A stretch of 9,304 nucleotides of DNA, taken from positions 1-9,304 of the forward strand of contig CAVDQG010000066.1 in the NCBI GenBank assembly GCA_963611165.1. The letters are read 5' to 3'. A program made the position numbers and the translations under genes. Below are positions 1 through 4,853 of this stretch, piece after piece. Positions within the stretch are counted from its first letter, which is position 1, and each line of letters starts with the position of its first letter. The notes beneath the pieces were generated by a model that saw only the letters and a list, made by a program, of their open reading frames with translations, was not told the DNA's origin and searched no databases. This stretch comes from SIG603 sp963611165. Lineage in GTDB: Bacteria > Bacillota > Clostridia > Oscillospirales > Acutalibacteraceae.

Positions 1-1
1 G

Positions 2-556
2 GAATATGAGACGGCAGGCGCAAATGCTATTTCCGTACTCACCGAGCCAAGTCGATTCTTAGGCAGTGACAAATATCTTGAAGAAATCGCAAAAACAGTA
101 TCAATCCCCTGTCTTCGCAAGGATTTCACGGTTGACGAATATCAGATATATGAAGCGAAACTTCTCGGAGCAAGTGCTGTCCTTTTGATTTGCTCGATTT
201 TACCCGAGGATACGATTAAAGAGTATATTAAAATTTGCGATACACTGGGCATATCGGCTCTTGTTGAAGCGCATGACGAGAATGAAGTAAAATCTGCACT
301 TCGCTCGGGTGCAAGAATAATCGGAGTTAACAACCGTAATCTAAAGAACTTTACCGTTGACACAGAAAACAGCAAAAAACTAAGAGCACTTATTCCAAGC
401 GATGTGCTGTTTGTCTCTGAAAGCGGTGTTAAATCTGCCGATGACATCAAGTTGCTTCGTGAAATTAAAGCAGACGCAGTTCTCATCGGTGAAACTCTCA
501 TGAGAGCCGAAGACAAGAAGCAAAAGCTACAGGAGCTCAGAGGTTACTATGAGTAA
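2..556 (+). CDS. trpC: Indole-3-glycerol-phosphate synthase TrpC (5'-truncated by window edge)
   Basis: Converts carboxyphenylamino-deoxyribulose-5-phosphate (CdRP) to indole-3-glycerol phosphate in cytosolic tryptophan synthesis. The frame is open from the window edge and gives 184 residues. The family is usually about 255, so roughly 70 N-terminal residues, including the catalytic Glu/Lys of the first strand, lie outside. Visible (beta/alpha)8-barrel signatures in order are SVLTEPSRFLGS, LRKDF with the catalytic Lys, YEAKLLGASAVLLI, LVEAHDE with the catalytic Glu, GVNNRNL with the active-site Asn, SESG with the phosphate/substrate Ser, and VLIGETLMRA, the C-terminal phosphate-binding segment. 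All fall in the expected order without interruption. The stop overlaps the trpF start by 8 bases. Identity is secure. The TTG at 185 is internal to the gene and is not its start. Confidence 0.96.
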   Translation, partial: EYETAGANAISVLTEPSRFLGSDKYLEEIAKTVSIPCLRKDFTVDEYQIYEAKLLGASAVLLICSILPEDTIKEYIKICDTLGISALVEAHDENEVKSALRSGARIIGVNNRNLKNFTVDTENSKKLRALIPSDVLFVSESGVKSADDIKLLREIKADAVLIGETLMRAEDKKQKLQELRGYYE

Positions 557-1151
557 AATTAAGTTCTGCGGTTTAACGAGAACCGAAGATATTGAGGCGG
601 TGAACGAATTAAAGCCCGATTATATCGGATTCGTTTTTGCAAGCAAAAGCAAACGGTATATAAGCCCGTCAAACGCACTAATATTAAAGAAACAGCTTGA
701 CCCAAATATTAAGGCTGTCGGTGTTTTCGTTAACGAGACCGCCGAAACCATTGCAAGGCTTTTGAATGAAAACATACTAGATATGGCTCAGTTACACGGT
801 AACGAGGATGATGTTTTCATCGCAAAGCTCAGAACCTTAACCGACAAGCCGATTATTAAAGCATTCACGATAAAAAGCGAAATTGACATCAAAGCAGCTC
901 AAGAAAGCACCGCCGATTATGTTTTGCTCGATTCGGGTGCAGGCACGGGACATGCCTTTAATTGGTCACTTATAAAGAATATAAACCGAGATTACTTTTT
1001 AGCGGGCGGGCTCTCACCCGAAAACGCAGAAGAAGCTGTAAAAAAACTACACCCCTTTGCACTTGATGTAAGCTCGGGAATTGAAACAAACGGAATCAAG
1101 GATAAAAAGAAAATGGCTGATTTTATCAAGAAAGGAAAAGAATATGACTAA
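549..1151 (+). CDS. trpF: Phosphoribosylanthranilate isomerase TrpF
   Basis: Amadori isomerase that turns N-(5-phosphoribosyl)anthranilate into CdRP, the TrpC substrate. It is a single-domain TIM barrel of 200 residues, the normal monofunctional length, so TrpC and TrpF are separate proteins here and not fused as in enterobacteria. Motifs are KFCGLTR with the general-base Cys7, YIGFVFASKSKRYIS (residues 25-39), AVGVFVNE, AQLHGNE, LLDSGAGTG with the general-acid Asp128, FLAGGLSPENA, and LDVSSGIETNGIKD near the C-terminus (phosphate grip). The ATG at 549 lies inside the end of trpC (overlap ATGAGTAA), with AGAGG about 5 bases upstream. The start is also fixed by homology, since KFCG must sit close to the N-terminus. 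Its own stop overlaps the trpB start in the same way. Confidence 0.97.
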   Translation: MSKIKFCGLTRTEDIEAVNELKPDYIGFVFASKSKRYISPSNALILKKQLDPNIKAVGVFVNETAETIARLLNENILDMAQLHGNEDDVFIAKLRTLTDKPIIKAFTIKSEIDIKAAQESTADYVLLDSGAGTGHAFNWSLIKNINRDYFLAGGLSPENAEEAVKKLHPFALDVSSGIETNGIKDKKKMADFIKKGKEYD

Positions 1152-2334
1152 TCCAAACGGAAGATTCGGCATTCACGGCGGACAATATATCCCCGAAACT
1201 CTTATGAATGCTGTTATAGAGCTTGAAGAAGCTTATAATCACTACAAAAACGACCCTGAATTCAATAAGGAACTTACTTTCCTTTTGAACGAATACGCCG
1301 GCAGACCGTCAAGACTTTACTACGCAGAAAAAATGACAAAAGACTTAGGCGGTGCAAAAATATATCTCAAGCGTGAAGATTTGAACCATACGGGCGCACA
1401 TAAAATCAACAATGTTCTTGGTCAGGCTCTTTTGGCTAAGAAAATGGGCAAAACAAGACTTATCGCAGAGACAGGAGCCGGTCAGCACGGTGTCGCAACC
1501 GCAACTGCCGCCGCACTTCTCGGTATGGAATGTGTTGTTTTCATGGGCGAAGAGGACACAATCCGTCAGGCACTTAATGTCTATAGAATGAAGCTCTTGG
1601 GTGCAGAAGTCGTCCCCGTCAAAACAGGAACGGCAACGCTCAAGGATGCCGTTTCCGAGGCTATGAGAGAGTGGACTTCAAGAATCAGCGACACTCACTA
1701 CTGCTTGGGTTCTGTTATGGGCCCTCACCCGTTCCCCACAATAGTCCGTGATTTTCAGGCTGTAATTTCTAAGGAAATCAAAGAGCAAATTCTTGAAAAA
1801 GAAGGCAGACTTCCAGATGCCGTAATCGCCTGTGTGGGCGGCGGCTCTAACGCTATCGGTACATTCTACAACTTTATCGAGGATAAAGATGTTGCACTTA
1901 TCGGCTGTGAAGCGGCAGGCAGAGGAATAGATACATTTGAAACAGCCGCTACAATCGCAACGGGAAGACTGGGAATTTTCCACGGTATGAAATCATATTT
2001 CTGCCAGGACAAATATGGTCAGATTGCACCTGTATACTCAATTTCCGCAGGACTTGACTACCCGGGCGTTGGTCCCGAGCACGCATATTTGCACGACAGC
2101 GGCAGAGCACAGTATGTGCCGATTACAGATGACGAGGCTGTAGACGCTTTCGAGTATCTTGCAAAAACCGAAGGTATTATCCCCGCCATCGAGTCAGCCC
2201 ACGCCGTAGCTTATGCAAAAAAATTAGCCCCAACCATGGATAAAGACAAAATAATCGTTATCACAATTTCAGGCAGAGGCGATAAAGACTGCGCGGCTAT
2301 TGCACGTTACAGAGGAGAAGAAATTTATGAGTAA
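1144..2334 (+). CDS. trpB: Tryptophan synthase beta chain TrpB
   Basis: PLP-dependent subunit that condenses indole, channelled from TrpA, with L-serine to give tryptophan. It has 396 residues, the standard length of a TrpB1-type chain. Lys87 in HTGAHKINN forms the PLP Schiff base, Glu109 in IAETGAGQHG is the catalytic acid/base, GGGSNA (232-237) binds the PLP phosphate, Glu350 sits in GIIPAIESAHA, and Ser377 in SGRGDKD contacts the pyridine nitrogen. The numbering of these residues matches E. coli TrpB, so the chain is free of insertions up to this point. The ATG at 1144 follows AAAGGA with 7-base spacing. A longer in-frame reading from 1081 would add 21 residues not found in the family and is rejected. 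It overlaps trpF by ATGACTAA and trpA by ATGAGTAA. Confidence 0.98.
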   Translation: MTNPNGRFGIHGGQYIPETLMNAVIELEEAYNHYKNDPEFNKELTFLLNEYAGRPSRLYYAEKMTKDLGGAKIYLKREDLNHTGAHKINNVLGQALLAKKMGKTRLIAETGAGQHGVATATAAALLGMECVVFMGEEDTIRQALNVYRMKLLGAEVVPVKTGTATLKDAVSEAMREWTSRISDTHYCLGSVMGPHPFPTIVRDFQAVISKEIKEQILEKEGRLPDAVIACVGGGSNAIGTFYNFIEDKDVALIGCEAAGRGIDTFETAATIATGRLGIFHGMKSYFCQDKYGQIAPVYSISAGLDYPGVGPEHAYLHDSGRAQYVPITDDEAVDAFEYLAKTEGIIPAIESAHAVAYAKKLAPTMDKDKIIVITISGRGDKDCAAIARYRGEEIYE

Positions 2335-3097
2335 TATTTATAAAGCGTTCGAAAACAAAAAAGCTTTTATCGCATTCATCACCTGCGGAGATCCCGATTT
2401 GGAGACCACGGCGGCAGTTGTTCGTGAGGCTGCCACAAACGGAGCGGATTTAATCGAACTTGGCATTCCTTTTTCAGATCCAACTGCTGAGGGTCCCGTA
2501 ATTCAGGGAGCCAATATTCGTGCACTGAGCGGCGGCGTTACGACTGACAAAATATTCGACTTCGTAAGAGAAATACGAAAAGACGTCAAAATTCCCATGG
2601 TGTTTATGACTTATGCAAATGTAGTATTCTCCTACGGTGCCGAAAAATTCATCGGCACATGCAAAGAAATCGGAATAGACGGACTCATTCTTCCCGACCT
2701 GCCTTACGAGGAAAAAGAAGAATTCTCCCCTATTTGTCACAAATACGGTGTTGACCTCATTTCTTTGATAGCACCTACTTCAGAGAACAGAATAGCTATG
2801 ATAGCAAAGGAAGCTGAGGGATTTATCTATATCGTATCAAGTCTCGGCGTAACAGGTACAAGAACCGAAATTAAAACAGACCTTGAATCAATCGTAAAGG
2901 TTGTCAGAGAGTATTCAAGCGTTCCATGCGCTATCGGATTCGGAATTTCGACGCCCGAGCAGGCAAAGAAAATGGCGGACATATCAGACGGTGCGATAGT
3001 CGGTTCTGCTATAATTAAAATAATCGAAAAATACGGTAAGGATTCGCCTAAATATGTCGGCGAATATGTAAAATCCATGAAGGATGCACTAAAATAA
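2327..3097 (+). CDS. trpA: Tryptophan synthase alpha chain TrpA
   Basis: Cleaves indole-3-glycerol phosphate to indole and glyceraldehyde-3-phosphate and passes indole to TrpB. It is a TIM barrel of 256 residues, slightly shorter than the roughly 268 of E. coli. Motifs are FITCGDPD (17-24), ELGIPFSDPTAEGPVIQ (44-60), FMTYANVV (93-100), DGLILPDLPYEE (118-129), the flexible loop-6 segment SSLGVTGTRTE (171-181), and the phosphate-binding GFGIS and DGAIVGSAII. Glu44 matches the catalytic E. coli Glu49. The position of the second catalytic acid, E. coli Asp60, is Glu55 here. The ATG at 2327 has AGAGGAG 9 bases upstream, inside trpB. A reading nine codons longer lacks this SD fit. It is the last gene of the operon, and a terminator hairpin follows within 12 bases of the stop. 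Confidence 0.97.
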   Translation: MSNIYKAFENKKAFIAFITCGDPDLETTAAVVREAATNGADLIELGIPFSDPTAEGPVIQGANIRALSGGVTTDKIFDFVREIRKDVKIPMVFMTYANVVFSYGAEKFIGTCKEIGIDGLILPDLPYEEKEEFSPICHKYGVDLISLIAPTSENRIAMIAKEAEGFIYIVSSLGVTGTRTEIKTDLESIVKVVREYSSVPCAIGFGISTPEQAKKMADISDGAIVGSAIIKIIEKYGKDSPKYVGEYVKSMKDALK

Positions 3098-3108
3098 AAA
3101 AGATAAGA

Positions 3109-3139
3109 AAAAGCGAGGAAGAAAAACTTCCTCGCTTTT
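3109..3139. terminator. Bidirectional intrinsic terminator between trpA and the convergent lipoprotein gene
   Basis: Perfect 13-bp stem AAAAGCGAGGAAG / CTTCCTCGCTTTT with an AAAAA loop. On the + strand the stem ends in TTTT followed by GTCGTTT. On the - strand it runs into a longer T-rich tract, because the + strand left of it is A-rich from about 3091. The hairpin sits between two convergent stop codons (3097 and 3155), so it most likely serves both transcripts, with the stronger U-tract on the minus side. Confidence 0.9.
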
Positions 3140-3154
3140 GTCGTTTGCGAATAA

Positions 3155-3958
3155 TTATTTAACTGTAACAGAAGTGATGTGCGGGTTTACACCGTCATAC
3201 CAGTAAAGGAAGCCTTCCATGTCAACAGTATCGCCAACCTTAAGCTCCTTAACAGCCTTATAAACATCTGTTGTGTTGTCGCAGAGGTAAGACTCAACTG
3301 TGAATGTGTATGTCTCGCCGTCCTTGGAAACATTGAAGTAAAGGTCATCGCCGTCCGTACCGGAACCGTCATAGTTGTAGAGGTAAGCGGCACCGTTATC
3401 GTCAGCAGCCTCAACAGTCATTCCTGTGAAAGAAACGAGCTGATTCTGATGATTGATAAGATCGTCGCTGCCGAGAAGGTCTGTTACATCAACAGGCTCA
3501 GCAACATAGTTACCGTCGATAATCTCGAATGTAGCGTCAGTGATCTCAACCTCGCCTGACCACTCGGACTTGTAGCCTGTTACACGAATCTTTGTTCCGA
3601 CTGTGAGCTTGTCGTAGTCTTCCTCAGAGCAAGCCATGTTGTAAAGGAAGTAAGCACCGTTCTCATCCTGTGTGTAAACAGTAGCCTTGTCCTCCCACCA
3701 GGACTGCTTTGCCTGAACATAAGTCTCAACGCAAACCTCTGTGTCGAGCTCAGCTGCAACATACTCATCATATGTCATAACTGCTACATCGCTTGCCTCG
3801 CTGCTCTCAGCATCGGAAGTAGCCTCAGAAGAAACTGCCTCAGAGCTCTCTGTGGAAGCCTCGCTTGATGCTGTGCTTGAAGAAGAATCACTGCTTGAGC
3901 AAGCTGTCATAGCGAATGCGAGAGAAAGAACTGTCAGAACTGCTAAAAATCTTTTCAT
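3155..3958 (-). CDS. Predicted lipoprotein with Ser-rich linker and two OB-like beta domains, function unknown
   Basis: 267 residues, predicted to be exported and lipid-anchored. It has a K-R N-terminus, a hydrophobic core and the lipobox MTAC with Cys20. Residues 21-57 are almost only Ser, Glu, Ala, Thr and Asp, a flexible acidic linker as in many Gram-positive lipoproteins. The rest looks beta-rich and internally repeated. ENGAYFLYN (99-107) with LTVGTKIRVTGY (118-129) resembles DNGAAYLYN (187-195) with LKVGDTVDMEGF (239-250), suggesting two OB-fold-like units at about 61-148 and 170-267. No catalytic motif is visible. A ligand- or carbohydrate-binding role is possible but unproven. The ATG at 3958 has GGAG 9 bases upstream; a start 20 codons earlier would bury the signal peptide and is rejected. 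All nine internal lysines use AAG and TAC outnumbers TAT, unlike the neighbouring genes, which hints at high expression. Confidence 0.85.
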   Translation of the reverse strand: MKRFLAVLTVLSLAFAMTACSSSDSSSSTASSEASTESSEAVSSEATSDAESSEASDVAVMTYDEYVAAELDTEVCVETYVQAKQSWWEDKATVYTQDENGAYFLYNMACSEEDYDKLTVGTKIRVTGYKSEWSGEVEITDATFEIIDGNYVAEPVDVTDLLGSDDLINHQNQLVSFTGMTVEAADDNGAAYLYNYDGSGTDGDDLYFNVSKDGETYTFTVESYLCDNTTDVYKAVKELKVGDTVDMEGFLYWYDGVNPHITSVTVK

Positions 3959-3986
3959 TTTTCTTTTCTCCAAAAATATATTTATT

Positions 3987-4000
3987 TGGCTATTTAGCCA
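3987..4000. promoter_or_regulatory. Palindrome at the transcription start of the lipoprotein gene
   Basis: TGGCTATTTAGCCA is a 6-bp perfect inverted repeat around two bases. It begins at the expected +1 position, 7 bases past the minus-strand -10 box. It could be a repressor operator. Alternatively it could be a short 5'-terminal stem (5 bp, AAAU loop) that stabilises the mRNA. The sequence alone does not decide between them. Confidence 0.45.
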
Positions 4001-4006
4001 TAACCT

Positions 4007-4034
4007 ATTATAAAACATTGAAATTAAAAATCAA
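4007..4034 (-). promoter_or_regulatory. Sigma-A-type promoter of the lipoprotein gene
   Basis: On the minus strand TTGATT (4034-4029) and a perfect TATAAT (4012-4007) are separated by 16 bases. The predicted start near 4000 gives a leader of about 42 bases ending in GGAG and the ATG at 3958. It is the best -35/-10 pair in the gap and lies just where the lipoprotein gene needs one. Confidence 0.7.
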
Positions 4035-4078
4035 GGTTTATATTCGCAAATCTTTATTGCCGATTTTGTGATTTTTAG

Positions 4079-4096
4079 TACAATTTTGTATACAAA
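4079..4096. repeat. Overlapping palindromes TACAA-TT-TTGTA and TTTGTATACAAA
   Basis: Three alternating half-sites, TACAA, TTGTA and TACAA, give two overlapping perfect dyads: 4079-4090 and the 12-base palindrome 4085-4096. They lie about 45 bases upstream of the -35 box of the lipoprotein promoter and directly downstream of the preceding gene's terminator. They could be a regulator binding site; AT-rich chance symmetry is also possible. Confidence 0.3.
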
Positions 4097-4101
4097 GCAA
4101 A

Positions 4102-4124
4102 GAGCACACGAAAAACGTGTGCTC
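4102..4124 (-). terminator. Intrinsic terminator of the DUF2798-type gene
   Basis: Perfect 9-bp stem GAGCACACG / CGTGTGCTC with a 5-base loop, about 12 bases beyond the stop at 4136. On the minus strand it is followed by an interrupted T-run, TTTGCTTTG. The tail is not ideal, but position and stem strength support termination before the next promoter. Confidence 0.75.
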
Positions 4125-4135
4125 AAAATTAGTCT

Positions 4136-4615
4136 TTATTTATTCTCGGCTTTGTTCTCGCCCTTACCTTTTCTCTCGAAAATAAGTCTGAAGATAAGTC
4201 TGACGAGCGGGCCGCAGTAGAACATCTGATAGCAGATTGCCATCGGGAAATTCATAGCCCATGTCCTAATCCAAGTGCCGAAAGACGGAGTCTTGAAGAG
4301 GAATGTAGCGATAAGGCTCATTGTCGGGCACATGATGCAGCAGATGCAAATAGAAATCGCATAAGTGATGAACTGCGGTCTGTCTGTAGGTCTCATAACC
4401 GAGAAAGCAAGCATTCTTGCAATTTTACCGACAACGAAAAACTCGAGAATGAAAGCTACAGGAACCATGATCGGAAGCTCGTGAAGTGCTGCCAAGAATG
4501 TTACTCCGCTGACACTGCCTGTGTTAAGTGCAACATTGTAGACAACCATTCCGTAAACCATGATTGTAGCCATAATAGCTGTGAATACGACATCCTGAAA
4601 TTTTGTTTTTGGCAT
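4136..4615 (-). CDS. DUF2798-type four-helix membrane protein
   Basis: 159-residue integral membrane protein of unknown function. Four hydrophobic segments are visible at about 8-30, 44-66, 82-106 and 117-146, with a lysine-rich C-terminal tail that should be cytoplasmic. The protein is a tandem of two similar halves, each a helix with an MxxxM-type face, a loop, then a helix starting after a Pro-containing segment. LAALHELPIMVPVAFILEFF in the first half corresponds to WAMNFPMAICYQMFYCGPLV in the second. This is the layout I recognise as DUF2798; family assignment is from memory of such proteins, without a profile search. AGGAGGG lies 7 bases before the ATG, an almost perfect ribosome site, but it can be paired in a leader hairpin. 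The gene has its own promoter and terminator and so appears monocistronic. Confidence 0.8.
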   Translation of the reverse strand: MPKTKFQDVVFTAIMATIMVYGMVVYNVALNTGSVSGVTFLAALHELPIMVPVAFILEFFVVGKIARMLAFSVMRPTDRPQFITYAISICICCIMCPTMSLIATFLFKTPSFGTWIRTWAMNFPMAICYQMFYCGPLVRLIFRLIFERKGKGENKAENK

Positions 4616-4621
4616 AAAAAT

Positions 4622-4682
4622 ACCCTCCTAATATGATAACGATTTTTTAATTAATGTGTTGTTCGTTATCATCCCGGAGGAT
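4622..4682 (-). promoter_or_regulatory. Leader hairpin that can sequester the Shine-Dalgarno of the DUF2798 gene
   Basis: In the minus-strand transcript, AUGAUAACG (4672-4664) pairs perfectly with CGUUAUCAU (4641-4633) across a 22-base A/U-rich loop. After a small internal loop (GGG opposite AUUA), AUCCUCC (4682-4676) pairs with GGAGGGU (4628-4622), which contains most of the ribosome binding site. Folded, 16 base pairs, one of them G-U, would hide the SD while leaving the ATG free. It resembles a translational on/off switch, but I recognise no known riboswitch class. The 9-bp arms could instead be a DNA-level operator pair with centres about 31 bases apart. Confidence 0.5.
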
Positions 4683-4703
4683 TGTGCGTTTCCAATAAAA
4701 ACC

Positions 4704-4724
4704 ATATTAAGTTCATGTTAATAT
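4704..4724. promoter_or_regulatory. Dyad overlapping the -10 and spacer of the DUF2798 promoter (candidate operator)
   Basis: Perfect 7-bp arms ATATTAA and TTAATAT flank a 7-base centre. The left arm contains the putative -10 box and the remainder fills most of the spacer. This is a typical location for a repressor that blocks RNA polymerase. No regulator gene lies in the window, so the binder is unknown. Confidence 0.4.
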
Positions 4725-4731
4725 ATCACAA
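4704..4731 (-). promoter_or_regulatory. Putative promoter of the DUF2798 gene
   Basis: Minus-strand TTGTGA (4731-4726) and TAATAT (4709-4704), 4/6 matches each, are separated by 16 bases. The predicted start near 4697 would give a leader of about 82 bases, long enough to contain the SD hairpin. The boxes are weak and the region is AT-rich, so this is tentative. Confidence 0.4.
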
Positions 4732-4826
4732 AATTAAGATAAAAATCAAGCTATATTTTAATTTTTCTCAAAGTTTGTCATATCAAACAATAAATCTTCA
4801 CAAACAGCACTTTGCTTTAAAGAAAA

Positions 4827-4848
4827 CGGCGGTCTGATGTGACCGCCG
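4827..4848 (-). terminator. Intrinsic terminator of the ABC importer operon
   Basis: GC-rich 8-bp stem CGGCGGTC / GACCGCCG with a 6-base loop, starting 5 bases past the binding-protein stop codon. On the minus strand it is followed at once by TTTTCTTT. Good stem, good T-tract and correct place. Confidence 0.9.
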
Positions 4849-4853
4849 CAAAT

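Noticed and set aside
142..516. 124-codon minus-strand reading frame opposite trpC
   Set aside because: Lies wholly antisense to a gene with all TrpC motifs; no SD and no recognisable protein features.
1081..1143. 21-residue N-terminal extension of TrpB
   Set aside because: Inside trpF, not found in TrpB proteins, while ATG 1144 has a good SD and gives the standard numbering (Lys87, Glu109).
3741..4013. 90-codon plus-strand frame opposite the lipoprotein signal peptide and linker
   Set aside because: Ser/Ala/Glu-rich antisense mirror of the low-complexity linker; crosses the minus-strand promoter and has no SD.
3959..4018. 20-residue N-terminal extension of the lipoprotein
   Set aside because: Would put residues ahead of a clean lipoprotein signal peptide and runs through the predicted promoter and start site; ATG 3958 has GGAG upstream.
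4647..4654. TTAATTAA palindrome in the loop of the DUF2798 leader hairpin
   Set aside because: Eight-base AT-only palindromes are common here and its centre does not coincide with that of the hairpin.
4773..4788. GTTTG-N6-CAAAC inverted repeat between the importer terminator and the DUF2798 promoter
   Set aside because: Only 5-bp arms in AT-rich sequence, not aligned with any promoter or terminator; probably chance.
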